NCBI GenBank assembly: GCA_033297075.1
Contig: MU858066.1
Span: 1 to 64,000 of the forward strand
Direction of reading: 5' to 3'
From: Rhypophila decipiens
Taxonomy: Eukaryota; Ascomycota; Sordariomycetes; Sordariales; Naviculisporaceae
Length of the DNA stretch: 64,000 nt
Below the pieces are notes generated by a model. It was not told the DNA's origin and did no database searches. It worked only from the letters and a program-made list of their open reading frames with translations. A program made the position numbers and the translations under genes. Position 1 is the first letter of the stretch, and the number at the start of each line of letters is the position of its first letter. Of this stretch, positions 43,991-56,233 are shown in pieces.

Positions 43991-45142
43991 ATGCACCCTT
44001 CTACTCTCTGTCAGATGGCCATGAAGCGCACGCTTCCAGCCATCTTCGCACGCGGGGGGACCTCCAACGGTCTGGTCTTGATGAAAGACCACCTCCCTCC
44101 TGTGCAAGAGTGGCACAAAATTCTTCCCGCTGCCATGGGCTCTCCGGATCCCTACGGCAGACAACTGAATGGTCTCGGTTCGGGTATCTCGTCTACTTCC
44201 AAGATATGTGTCTTGTCGCCGACCAGCCGCCCCGACGCTGATATCGAGTTTACCTTCGTCCAGGTTGGCATCAAAGACGGTAGCCTGGACATGGCCGGCA
44301 ACTGTGGGAATATGTCTAGCATCGTCGGGCCCGTCGGTCTCGACGAGGGTTTGATCCAGAAACCCAAGATAGAGCCAGCAGGAAAGGATTCTGCCTCTCC
44401 CACCGCTCTCGTACGTGTGTTCAACACAAACACGAACAAAGTAATACATTCACGCTTCAGTGTTTGCGGTACCCCTCCAAGATACCAACCCGAGGGGGAT
44501 TATCAGATGGACGGTGTGCCCGGCACCCAGTCCAAAATTACCCTGAGTTTTGTCAATCCTGGAGGAGCAAAGACGGGCTACACTCTGCCAACGGGAAATC
44601 GCATTGACACTCTCACCCTCCCTGACGGCACCACCATTCAGGCCTCGCTGGTAGATGTGTCCAATCCTGGTGTCTTTATTCGCCTTTCTGATCTCGGTGT
44701 GGCGAACCCTCACTCTCTCAGCCCTGTTGACGTCGAGGCAGATGCTGGTCTGAAGGCTCGACTGGAACAAATCAGACAAGCCGGGGCCAAGATGATGGGC
44801 CTTGATCCCAAGACAGAGAGCGTGCCCAAGATTGTGCTCATTTTTCCTTCTTCTTCCACGCTTGGTGACCCTCATCTTCATATCAAATGTCAGGCACTCT
44901 CGATGGGTCAAGCCCACAAGGCGGTCCCGCTGACCCTGGCTCTATGTCTTGGGGCGGCCGTCCGCATAGCGGGAACTATCCCTAATCTACTTGCTACGCG
45001 CGACAATTCAGGAGACTCGGTTGTTATTGGGCATCCAACCGGCAGAGTGGAGGTTGGAACGACCATGCAAGATGGCGACATTCTGTCGGCCGAACTTCAC
45101 AGAACTGCCAGGGTCCTCATGAAGGGCGACGTGTTTTACTAG
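43991..45142 (+). CDS. PrpF / DUF453 family isomerase
   Basis: 383 residues from the ATG at 43991. The family pattern is clear: the start MKRTLPAIFARGGTSNGLV carries the RGGTS motif, and DMAGNCGNMSS carries the CGNxS motif with the Cys expected to act in proton transfer in this diaminopimelate-epimerase fold. A second half VLIFPSSS and GQAHKAVPLT completes the pseudo-twofold fold. PrpF isomerises 2-methylaconitate; other members act on methylitaconate or aconitate-like acids, so the substrate is open. The frame stays open upstream to about 43775. A 43-base intron (43788-43830) would link an ATG at 43771 in frame and add an Arg/Ser-rich mitochondrial-like presequence. This is possible but unproven. 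Confidence 0.88.
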   Translation: MHPSTLCQMAMKRTLPAIFARGGTSNGLVLMKDHLPPVQEWHKILPAAMGSPDPYGRQLNGLGSGISSTSKICVLSPTSRPDADIEFTFVQVGIKDGSLDMAGNCGNMSSIVGPVGLDEGLIQKPKIEPAGKDSASPTALVRVFNTNTNKVIHSRFSVCGTPPRYQPEGDYQMDGVPGTQSKITLSFVNPGGAKTGYTLPTGNRIDTLTLPDGTTIQASLVDVSNPGVFIRLSDLGVANPHSLSPVDVEADAGLKARLEQIRQAGAKMMGLDPKTESVPKIVLIFPSSSTLGDPHLHIKCQALSMGQAHKAVPLTLALCLGAAVRIAGTIPNLLATRDNSGDSVVIGHPTGRVEVGTTMQDGDILSAELHRTARVLMKGDVFY

Positions 45143-46757
45143 CCGTTCGATCATGACCTTCAGAGTCGACTCCGGGGCTTGAATGTCCATGTACGCGCAG
45201 AAGCATATGTGCGTTCTGGGACATACGATAAACAGTTATGGGTCCGAGCTAGTGGCTTGAAGGACCGTTCCATTCGGGAGAGCACGTCTGACATTGAACG
45301 CCACCGGTACCTGGGACTTAGCACAGACAGCTCACAACCTGGGATGCGTTGTGAAGTGCGAATGGGGCAAGGGATGTCTCTCATAAATTGACCTTCAATA
45401 CAGACTTTCTCACACTGAAAGCGGTTTCCCAGTTGTTTGGCGCCTAAGCCTCCGTGGTGATGGGAGTTTCAGCACAAGACATTTTTACAACGGCCGCCTG
45501 CTTACGAAATAAAGAGCAGCCCATTATAAGCCATTTGTCATGAAATCTACAGGCACTTGGCTCCGCCATGATCAGTCTTTCATTACTGATATTGGACGGT
45601 ACTTTCAAGCTGGCCGCGAAAGCCCGCGCGCCAAGCACCTGGACAGCCACACGATGACGGTGGATTCATTAGGGCTTACCTGTTTCTTGTCTCTTGCTTC
45701 TGGAATTTCCAGAACTTGGCGCGCCAGCCACAGGGCCCTATTCCGCTCTCAATCGCCGGCCACGTCAAAACTTGGGGAGGGCTGACGTGAGATGCAGGAT
45801 CCCGGTACGGACAGACAGAAGGGAATCTGCCACAGCAGGATCAGCCCCCATATCGTGACATTTGACGAGGGCATGCGCTTCACAGACGTGCCAAACCTAT
45901 CAATGCTTATATTCCAGTGCCGCACATTTGCATGGCTGGATGGAGTCTCTCAGGAGCCCGAGACAACAACAATCACGATGCTTCTCACCGGTATGTCTAC
46001 ATCACCTATGGTCGGCAGTCATGACACCGGATCTTTACGCGAAAGGGGGTGAGAGAATCGCCCACCCCTGCTAAGTCTTTGGCGCATCCCCTCGTCCAAC
46101 TCTCAGGCCAATGCACACCCCTTGAGAGCTTGACAAGATACTCCCACGACACCCCTTCTCGCTACCCCCGCATTCCATGATTGGTGTCTCGCCGTCTCTC
46201 GCCATCATCTAATATCAGTGTGGTTAGCAATGTCGGGTTATTTGCTCTTATCTCCTGGTGTTGTGCCAGACTGATATTGCTCCAACTTGCCGCTCAACGG
46301 GGTCATGCCCGGATTCGGCGACATTGCCGGCCAAAAGCTAGGTCTTCAAGTACTTGAAAGCCCAATGGCGAGCCTGGGACCGTTGTTGTTATGGTCGGGC
46401 TCCAGGGGAGCACTTGGTTCACACCGCCCAACAGGGCTGGATACAGCGCTAGGCGCAGACTTCGGCCCGCTGATGAATGTGACTTGCAGCATCTGAGGGC
46501 CTCCCCCGATGTGAATGTCATGCTTATGGGAGTGACCTTCACAGTGACTAAACACTGATGGAACGTCTTATCTGACTTGATGGGCTGCCGGTTCTTCATC
46601 GGCTATCCGTACCTGCCCAGTTACCAGGCCAGGAGGCAGCTCACTGGTAATTCTCCGAAGGTGTGACATGTGTTTATTTGTATCCCCCCTTTTCTTCCAC
46701 CTTTCGTGCTTCTTTGGGAGTGAGTCCATCAGCTTTACCATTCAAGACACTACTAGT
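45143..46757. other. Intergenic, 1.6 kb
   Basis: No supported gene; short ORFs only. The 3' part is the likely promoter of the transcription-factor-like gene. Confidence 0.5.
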
Positions 46758-48746
46758 ATGGACCACTTCAACTCAACTATTCGAGATGGGGAACTGGTCA
46801 GCACCAGACGAGGGCTTCAGGTTTCGAGACAGAAGTTCAATGGCATCTCTTTTGTTAATGCCTACCCGCAGAGCAGTGGCTCGACGTCCGGTTCTGGCTC
46901 GGGGCCTACGACATCGCCAGACCAATCTCGGCCGGCTCAACGCCAGTTCAAGTTTGTGGAAGCAGAAAGTAGCTCCGGTGCTAATACGCCGAGATCGCAA
47001 CGACATGACTCCAACTCTCCCACAGTTTCCGGGCTTTCGGCAGAAACATGCCATACAAAGAAGACGCGCAAAAGATTGTCACCAAGAGATCAGCCATCGA
47101 CCACCTCGCCGGCACCATCCTCCAGACGGTCCTCTCACGCCTCTTCCAACACGTCCTCGGTCGGAGAAGGTCTCAAAAATGCCACTTCAGGAACAGAGCG
47201 CGTGGCAAGCCAGACACCTGGAGCATCATGGTGGCCAAGTCATGAGCCTCCAATGAAGATGTCCAAAGACAATTGGAGCCTCTTTCACCGTTACTTCGCC
47301 ACGCTTCCCAGCAAAATCTACCCCTTCGAAGACATATTGGCCTACAACCCAGCTACCGGAAGCGAGTTTTACGAAATGCATGCAAATGACGAGGTCGCTG
47401 TGCAGATCGTCCTGATGTGCGGCAGCATCGCCACAGCAATCGTGGACGAGGAAATAAATCCAAAAGGTCTCGCCTACTACATTTCCATCATCTGCGCAAT
47501 GCTGAACCGCAAGCTCAACCAAAGCAAGGCCGTGGATCATGTAACGCTGCTCTGTATTGCTGCTTTGGCAGCATCGGCCGTGAGTAGCCCCTAACCCGTA
47601 CTTGCTATCTATCAGTCAAGGGAAGATAGTAGCTAAACCCATCATACCTATCTAGTGCTATGTCGGCCGACTCGACCATTGGCATATGCATATGAGAGGT
47701 CTGCAAAAAGCACTTGATGTCAACGGGGGCCTTTCTGGATTACCAGCTTGGCTGCTGAACAAGATTCATCTGTGAGTCGACCCATACGTCTCACCCTTTT
47801 TAAAGAGGAGATGCTGAGACTCGACACTCTAGCACGGATCTGGAAGGGTCAACGGCGCTGGCCTGTGGTCCCTACCTCGAGTACACAAGGACTTCAGAAC
47901 CTGTCTCGAACATACTCGCTCCCGCTCTGCGCAACCGTATCTGCTCGTCGCTTTCCAACTTGCTCGGCCCCTTGCGGATCGATTCCACTGTCATTGACGC
48001 TCTATCGTCCCTCTCACTATTTTCTGCATCGGTCAAACTGGCAAGAAGCTCTTCCGGCGCTGTGACCTTGGAACCTCACGCATTCACTGCTGAGTGGCTG
48101 GCGGTCAAACATTTGCTTGTCACTCAACCACGTCCACTACGCGATCAGATGGCGGCAACCGCCAAACCCAGCCTGTTTAATCCTTTCAAAGTTCCCGGTA
48201 CGGACACACCGACTACGAGCAATGCTATCATAGCTGGGGAGGGTGACTTGTATATTGGAAGTCACAGACTCCAACCCGGGGTGCCCGTCATACCGGCTGA
48301 GTTGGGGCCGGGTGGTCCCCTTGAACCTGCGCTGAGGATAGCATGTCTGCTATACCAGAAGGAGCTGCTACCAAACTGGCCACGGAACCTGGGCGGGTAC
48401 GCCGTCCTGCTCAAATTGCTAAACGAACATATGCGGTCTCTTGAAACGATACTAGCTGACAGTGGGGGCATTGGTTATCATCAATCGAGAGCCCAAAAGA
48501 TACCAAATACAAGAGGGAAGAGATCAGGGAAAGGTGCCATTGGCAAGAACAGTTCTCGGGACAACAGCAGCGCATCACCTTCTTCAACCTACCCAGAGGC
48601 TGCAGCACCATCTACACCTGCCTCGGCGTCTCTAAAACCCGTACTTCTCTGGCTGTGCGTTGTAAGCGATATGATCTCACGGATCGCCGACCAAAACGAA
48701 TGCCGGCGACGACGCCAAAATCGAGACGACCAAGACACCAAAGAAA

Positions 48747-48780
<34 letters not shown>

Positions 48781-49189
48781 CGATAAATGCTATCCTCGCG
48801 CGATATACCGAGATATTTTCCAAGAAATCGTTGGAATAAGAACAGAACAACACGTGGATGAGGTCTTGGCCAACGAAGAAGAAGATCTCGCCATGTTTGA
48901 CTTGCTCGATCCGGGCTTGATATATCGTGAGAGTCCGCTTATTCTAAAGGCTGAACACGCGGTGCTTGTGAGCAGGAAGGGCGGCGGTGGTGGTGGTCAA
49001 GCCGCAGAGGACGGGAGTGGTTTGTTTTGGTTGAAGAAGGAGCAGCCGCCGCATGAAGACCACCACCAGCAGTATCAATTGCCGCCTAGACATGATTCAC
49101 GGAGTGAAGGGAGTGGTGACTCTAGAGGAGGAGTGTGGGATTTGAGGCATGCTTTGATGGGCATGCTTTACGATGGGGAAGGGGGGTGA
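46758..49189 (+). CDS. Fungal transcription-factor-domain protein lacking a zinc cluster
   Basis: Three exons: 46758-47579, 47656-47771 and 47833-49189; 764 residues. The first 170 residues are disordered and Ser/Thr/Gln-rich, with a KKTRKR basic patch but no Zn2Cys6 motif. The helical middle resembles the fungal-specific transcription factor domain (Fungal_trans_2 / DUF3468): WSLFHRYFATLPSKIYPFED, then GRLDHWHMHMRGLQKALDVNGGL across exon 2. The C-terminal part has a ten-Asp run, Gly and Gln/His-rich stretches and a conserved WDLRHALMGMLY end. It is probably nuclear. Without a DNA-binding motif it may act as a co-regulator or bind through a partner. An upstream in-frame extension from 46668 looks like a leader and is not used. 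Confidence 0.8.
48749..48778. repeat. (GAC)10 microsatellite coding for ten Asp
   Basis: Ten perfect GAC codons within the transcription-factor-like gene. Confidence 0.9.
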
Positions 49190-49631
49190 TGTTATTTACA
49201 AAAGGGAACACTAGGCTAGATAAATAGATCACTCTTTGCGAGGTTCAACAAAAAGGGAGAACAAAGTGAACCAGATTACAAGTCTTGTCTGCAAACTAGT
49301 CTACGTACTGTATGTGTCTCATTGTGGGAAAAACCATCGAAAATCGGCGTCTTGTAAGCCCATGTCCGGGGGGGTAATGTAATGATGAGTAAATAATATC
49401 AACCACGTTAGGTATGTCTAATAAATGCATGCCTCGAACCCTTCCTTCTCCAATATACTATTTAATGCTTTGTTCCGCTTCAATTTTACTGTTTCACCCT
49501 AGTCTGGGGCTCACTATTAATACCGGCAACATGCCACCCACTGTAGAGAGAATCACACCTCGCGTCCGGAAAAACAAATATACAAACTCCCAGATGCTCT
49601 CCTTCGCCTTCCCCTTCCAAGAACTAACTAT
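49190..49631. other. Convergent intergenic gap
   Basis: Between the transcription-factor-like gene and CTR9. No gene seen. Confidence 0.6.
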
Positions 49632-52600
49632 TTACTCGTCATCATCATCGGCATCAACCATGCTGGTATCCGCCTTTTCAGCAGCAGAAGGACCCTTGTC
49701 GCCCTCCTCAGTCCCCGGACTACCAGGGGTAGGAGCCGCCGCCGCCTCCTCCTCGACCTCTTCCTCGTCACTCTCATCCACAATGCCCCTACGTCTCTGG
49801 GGCCGTCCAGATCGTCTGGTAGCAGCACCCGCCGTCTCGGCCTCCTCCTCATCGTCATCTCCACCCCCTGCTGCAGGGGAGCCACGGTCTTGATCATCGG
49901 ACTGATCACGACGCCGACGAGGACGACGATCATTCTCCTCGTCGTCGTCAACATCCATACGATCTTGATCCTCCTCATCAGTGTCAACCGCCCGAGCAGA
50001 AGATTTCCTTCCGGACTTGTTGCTCTTGCGCGCAGAAGCGCCGCCCTTCTTTCTGCTCCGTCTCGCTGCTCCCTCATCTTCAGACCCAGAGTCACCGCCA
50101 GATCCAAATCCACCACCGCCCGATCCCGTCGATCGGCTCCTCCGTTGGCTCTTTTCGAGGGCCCTCTCGGCACGGTCCAGCGCGTCCTCGCCCTCCTCGC
50201 CGAGATCGCTCTCGTCAGAGTCCACCACAATCTCGGCGCTCTTGAACTTGCCGGTATCCTGCTTGGCCGCGCTGCCCCTGGTGAGCTTCTGCCTCTTGCG
50301 CCGAGCACCGCCACCGTCCTCCTCGCCGTCATCTCCGCTATCCCGATCAACCTTCTTGCGTCGTACCGCGCGTCCTTTTCTCGCTGGGCGCTCTGCATTC
50401 TCGCTTCCGGCGCGGTTGGCACGGCTGCTGCTGGCAGGCTTCTTCTTCTGGCGCTTGACCTTGTCGCCCGTCTCGCTGTCGGTGGTCAACTCGGCCTCCA
50501 TCCTCTGGCGCTCTTCCTCGGCGCGTGCCTCGGCGAGCGCACGGTCCCTAGCAGCAATGGCCTCGCGGTCTCGCTTGATCTTCTCTTGTCTCTCCCGCTC
50601 GGCTTCTTCGGCCTGGCGCTTCGCCTCCTCGCGCTTGCGGAGCTCGGCCTTGCGGATTTCCATTGCCTTGGCCAGACGTTCTTGGTTGCGCGCCTCGTAT
50701 TCTTTCTGGCTGGCCATGGCGCGCTCGAGCTGTTTGCGCTGCGTGTTGCGAGCCATGTTGGCGCGCTGCTCAATGTCGTGCTTGGGATAGGGCGGATGAT
50801 TAGCGCCGGCGATCTCGTCGAGGGCTTTGATTGCCGCCTCTAGGCCATCTGAGGCTTCCTCTAGCTGGAACGAGGTACGCTCGCTCTCGCGCAGTGAGTT
50901 GATCAGCATGGCGAGTTGGATTTGTACAAATGCGACGTTGAACTTGAAGTGTAACTGGTCGGGCGCAACTTCCAGGGCCTGGTCCAACGAGGTTAGTCTT
51001 TGCAGATTATCATCATTAGGGAGGAGAATAAAAGAATACCTTTCTGGCATAATCCAACGCGTTCTTATAGCCGTCGAGATTACGTTCGGCCCGGCCTCTG
51101 TTCAACCAAGTACGACCAAGACATGACAAGATGCCCGCATCCTTTGCCTTGCCCTCCTTGGAGAGCGCAGTCTCGTAGCTCTCGACGGCCTTGCTCCACT
51201 GCTTAAGCTCGGCGTAGATATGGCCCAGATTGACATACAACGAGGCATCCTTGATGGTCTCGCGAACCTTCATAAAGATCTGCAGAGCATTCTTGTAGTC
51301 CTTCTTATCTTCTACAAGAGCGATTGCAATTCCTTGGGCTGCGTACGCATTCTTGGGATCCAGCTGCAGGGCCTTGTCGAAGAACTCGACGGCTCGGCTG
51401 TAGACGGCACTCCGTTTCTGCCTGTCCGCCTCGGTCTCGCGACGCATCTCGCGGGCCGAGAGCAGGTGCATGTTGCCCATACCCACCAGAGCATATCTAT
51501 CGTGCTTGTCGTAGTTCTGGAGAGTGTGCTTGTAATGTCTGTGCTCGGGATCGTCTGCCATGTTCTGTGGCCGCTTCTTAGAGCTCTTGCCCAGGAACCA
51601 GCCATACAAAGCTCTGACCTCGAGGTCGGTCGGATTCTCCTGGTACAGCTTGGCAACTGCGTCTGGACCGGCCTTTTCGTTGGGCTGTCTGCGCAGCGTC
51701 AGGTAGGCAAGTCTCGTGCGTGCGTCGGTGTAATCGGCGTGCCGCTTCAGCAAGCCCTCGTAGCACTCGACCGCTCTGTCCAACTGGCCCTCGGCCTCGT
51801 AGCTCCTACCAAGGTTGAAGCCGATGGTGGTGACCAGCGCATCTGTATCGTCGTTCACGTCCTCTCCCTCTTTCTTCTCGCCGTTCTCGCCAAGTCTAAC
51901 GCAAGCATCCAGGGCCGCCTGGAAGAAGTCGCTGGCCAAGGCATACTTCTCTTCTTGGAAGTAGAAGCAGCCGATGTTGTTCAGCAGCTGTGGAGGAAGG
52001 TGCTTACGGATGGCGGTAAGAATCTTGCCTTGGTCCGTCTCGCCCTCTGGGTACTTGGACTCGGGGATGTTGTCAAGTTCAAGCTGTTCCACTTGTTGAA
52101 GACACTGGAGGGCCTTCTCGGGGTGCTCACCCTCGTAGAGGCGAGCCAGGTTCAGCAGGACGGCAGAGTCGGGTGCCAGGTTCTTCTTGGGATCTTTCCA
52201 AGCCGTGCGGGCACTCTCCAGAAGCTGAATCGCCTTCTTGGTTTCCGCGCTCTTGTCCTCTTTGGAAGACGAATCCTGGCTTGCGAAGACCTCCTCTGCG
52301 TACAATGTTCCGAGGAGCACCATCACCTCGTACGTTTTTGACTGCTGAGACATCTTCTCCAGACGGAGCTTGGCTTCTCCCATGTCGTTCTTAATGACTG
52401 AGAGCTGAGCGGCACCAAACTTGGCCGGCAGATAGCCGCGTTCCATTCCACCACGAGCATCGTCAGCGCGGCGGTAATAGTCGGCTGCACGTTCCAGGTC
52501 GCCAGAAAGCTGTTCTTTCCGAGCAAGAATGTACCAGCCATCACTGGCAATTGCGTTCACATCGGTGTTCTGAATCGCCCTGTGTGCAAGGGTGTCGACT

Positions 52601-53682
52601 GTCTGGTACTGTTTGCGGGAGAGAAAGTAATTGGCAAAAGTGGCACATGTCAGGGGGAGGTTCTTGTCGATCTTGAAGGCTTTCTGTGTGTACTCGGTCA
52701 TGGCCTTTTTGTACAGGGCCGGAAACTCTGGGCTGTCGGTAGACACACGACCACTCTGTTCGAGATAGTAGATACCAATAAGGATATTTGCAACTTTGGA
52801 CTCGGGGTTGATCTCCAGGGAACGCTGCCAAGCGTGCATTGCATCCTCCTTGTGGCCAAGCTGCCAGAAACAGCAGCCGATTCCGATGCGCGGATCCGGA
52901 TCGACGAGGTCGGGCATCTTGGACAGCACATCTTGGTAGCTGGCTAATGATTCGGCATATTTGCCGAGCGAGAACTGTGCGCGGGCCTTGCCCATGACGG
53001 CCAACATGTTCTTGCCGTGGGATACTCTCGAAGCGTCGTCAAAGGATTTGATGGCGGATCGTAGGAGCTCGCCCTTCTCGGGGTCAATGCCGGCCGGGCC
53101 AGTAGCGGTAGTCTTGGAGGGGGTCTGGAGCGAGGCTTTCAGAAGCAGGAGAACGCCACGGGCGAGGAACAGGGGCGGGAAGGCAGGATTAATCCTCGAC
53201 GCCTCGTTGAGATTCTGTGTTGCCAGCTGGAGATAGTACTCCTTCGTCTTTGCCTCGGAGATGAGGGCACCCTCGGGAGCTACTCTGGGGGCATCTCTGC
53301 TCTTCCACAGGTACATCCAGCAGAGACATGTTACTATGCTCAGCTTTTCGCGTGGGTTGTTTAGCTGCATGGCAGCAGCACCTCGTTGGAGGACCTCGAT
53401 GGCATAATCGATCTTGTTTTGTTTCGCATAGGCTAACGCGACTGTCATCCAGTAGGTCCGGGCGGCGCGTTCCATCTCGAACAGGGAGCATAGCTCCGTC
53501 GGGTCGTCGGCAAGGTCTTGGAGGTCAATTTCGACGGCCTCATCTTCTTGGCCTTGGACGGGGATATCCAGTGTAGAGGGAATATCGGAGAAGCGTTTGC
53601 TCTTGGGAGCCGCAGAGTTCCCAGATTTGTAGCTCCCGAAGACGCCATTAGCGTTGCCGCCATTCGGCTGGGAGCTCATCAT
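49632..53682 (-). CDS. CTR9: CTR9, TPR subunit of the Paf1 transcription elongation complex
   Basis: Two exons, 51040-53682 and 49632-50978. A 61-base phase 0 intron joins ALDYARK to ALEVAPDQLHFKFNVAF. About 1329 residues. Residues about 60-930 are tandem tetratricopeptide repeats, for example YAESLASYQDVL, YALASDFFQAALDACVRLG, AVEFFDKALQLDPKNAYAAQGIAIAL and WSKAVESYETAL; the last includes the highly conserved AYAAQGIA region of Ctr9. A charged helix rich in Arg, Glu and Ala follows. The end is a long acidic/basic disordered tail with Asp-Glu-Ser clusters typical of nuclear chromatin proteins. Ctr9 scaffolds Paf1, Rtf1, Cdc73 and Leo1 on RNA polymerase II and supports H2B ubiquitination and H3K4 methylation. 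This is a single-copy core gene. Confidence 0.95.
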
Positions 53683-55253
53683 GGCGGCTTGTTCTTTGTA
53701 GTAGTAGCAAGATTAAGTTCGAAGTCGGGGAGAATGGCCGTCGCGCATCGATTTTGGTTGGGTTTGGAAGTGGTAGGATCGCGTCGGTCGTCGAAGTATA
53801 ATCGGGAGGATGCGGCCGGATGAGGTATCGTCGTTGATCGAGTTTGGGTTTGAGATGCGTCGTTGGTGAGGAAAATCGACCGTGCAAGGGAAATGTTGAA
53901 GTCGCGTCAGTGCAAGCTCTGGAGAAATTCTGGCCTATCGGAGGTTGAGTTGGGGCGACACAGGCACTGGATGCGGCTGAAGTTCTGAGCTGGAGGACGG
54001 GAGGCTCCACATCCCCGGGGCGGGCAGAGTGGAGCTCTGCACCGGGGACTTGGCGTGTAACCATTGTGCAGGGGGGGCCCTCTAACTCCAGCTGCCCAGC
54101 GAGCGCATCATCTGATTGGTGAGAATGACATTGTCCCAAACCTCGTCGTTCACCCCTATTGTTCAAAATGGGATGAAATCTGAGAGATCAAGATCTTTCC
54201 TTGGTTGAAAGGGATTCACAAGGTTCCAAATGTCACACCACAGACCTAATGTTATCTTTTCAGTCCCTAATTCTCATCCGAAGTCACCATCAGATCAAGG
54301 TAATCCCGATGCCCCGTCCCAAACACGACCGCTAGAACCACTATCTTGGCCTTCAATCTGGTGTTCCAAGGTCAATTACAATACTATAGTAAACAGGTAA
54401 ATACCTAATTGGAATATATACCTTGACTAGGTCGAATAAAGACCTTAACTGGCTCGAATAAATGACTTAATTAGCTCGAATAAATGATTCAAGTGGCTTG
54501 AATAAATGACTTGAGTGGCTCGAATAAATGAGGCTAGACGGTGGTTTTAGCAGCGGCGGTCCCAAACGTTCATTCTGTTACTTCTTGCCGCGTTTATTCC
54601 TAAGTACGATGTCTCGCCTAAATTTATCCTTCTGCGCAACACATACTACACTCCCCCGAGTGGGTGGATAGGGCTGGGGTGTCTTGCCTTGCGGCCGTAC
54701 GCATGTCTTGAGGAGAGCAACAATGTTTAGCAGCCGCGTAGAATTCGAGACAGCGACCTCGTATAGCTTCTTGAGTTCTTGTTGGCTAGAGACCGACCGC
54801 ATTTGGCCAAGCTCATGTACATCATGAGCTACAATGAGTGGCCACCTCGTGATCTTGATGAGAAACGACAGTGATCATTACAGCCAAAGCGGAACAGAAC
54901 AGTCCGTGATTTCCCTCCGAACCCATAGACGAAGACGGGCAAAGAAATACAGAAAACAGCATCCAAGCTCAAAACACTATTAATATTATAATCATCACCA
55001 GTTTTCCAAACCCCAATGAATAATGTCCAGGACGTCCAGGACCTCCCCCCATGATGTCCAAGGTCTAGCTAGGTAGGTACAGAATGACACAAACACCAAA
55101 ATCTATGGACGATACGATGCGGCCGCCCCTCCAACCGTAAATACCATGCTCAAAACACCAGAATAAATACATGAACCTAGGTAACAAACTCAGACATACA
55201 CACACACAATACCAAGCAAGTAAAATGAAACCTCCAGGTGCAAATCTACCTAC
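53683..55253. other. Intergenic, 1.6 kb, AT-rich in the middle
   Basis: Left part is the CTR9 promoter. The middle holds a 22-bp minisatellite. The right part is probably the 3' UTR of the next minus-strand gene. No supported gene. Confidence 0.5.
54427..54536. repeat. 22-bp minisatellite, five units
   Basis: Five head-to-tail units of exactly 22 bases with core ctcgaataaatgactt. Changes between units are mainly transitions. Confidence 0.9.
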
Positions 55254-56201
55254 CTACCTCCCCGCCCTGGCCTGCATCCTCCGTAACGCATCCCGATGGA
55301 CCCCCAAAAGCTGCCCACTCCTCATGCGCTCGTCAAACTCGCGCTGCCCTCTCTCCGCCTCGATCCGCTCCGCCTCCCGCCTCGCCCCCTCCATCTCCTT
55401 TTGCTCCATCAAAAAACTCCTCTGCGTCTCGAGCGTCCGCTGCACCTCCACCATGCCCCCTTGTCCAGTATTGCCCATGACCTGGTTACCATATTGTTGT
55501 TGTCCCCTGAGACTCTGCACAGATGTTCGTCCACCGATATTGTTATTATTAAACCCACCGCCGAAAAATCCCCCTAACGACGGGTTTAACATGGGCGTTG
55601 ATGACCCGTACGGACCCATCATGGTAGGACTGGGCGAATCCCACCCACCACCACCACCGGCGTAGGCAACCGGGCTGCTGACTCCATCTATCGGCGGAGA
55701 CGAAGCCGCAAGGTCAGCCGCTACACTGTTCCTGAAATTCGCCAACTGAGCCTGGCGGGCGGCCTCGCTAGGAAGGCTAGTCTTTCTCGGTGGCTGGTGG
55801 GAATCAAACGTCGCTGCTTCTGCTGTCGTCGGTATCGGAATTTTACTTGGACTGTTGTAGAGACCTCGCATGCTAGCCCTCGACTGAGACCGATAAGGTT
55901 GGGGCTTTGCTGCTCCGCTGGAAAAGCTGCCCAGGCTGGCGCTCTGGCGGATCATGGCCCTTCGTTGGGAAAGCGGTATGTCATCTGCATCAAGCGTCGT
56001 TGGCGAGTCGTAGAGCGAGTAATTGTTGATGCTGCCTGCCTCGGAGGAAGGGCTCCGTCGATGAAATCGTTCGGCGGCATTGTTCATGTTGGTGTAGATT
56101 GCCTCGGCAGGTGTTGGGGTGCTGAGTAAACCGGCTGATACCTTTGTCCGGAGGAGCATCTCGCGCATGCCCATAAGAGTTGGAGGCGAGGATGCTTGTG
56201 G

Positions 56202-56233
<32 letters not shown>

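Noticed and set aside
49890..50843. Long plus-strand ORFs opposite the CTR9 tail
   Set aside because: Low-complexity shadows of the charged C-terminal region of CTR9.
51220..52341. 373-codon plus-strand ORF
   Set aside because: Antisense to the CTR9 TPR region; hydrophobic composition mirrors the real frame.
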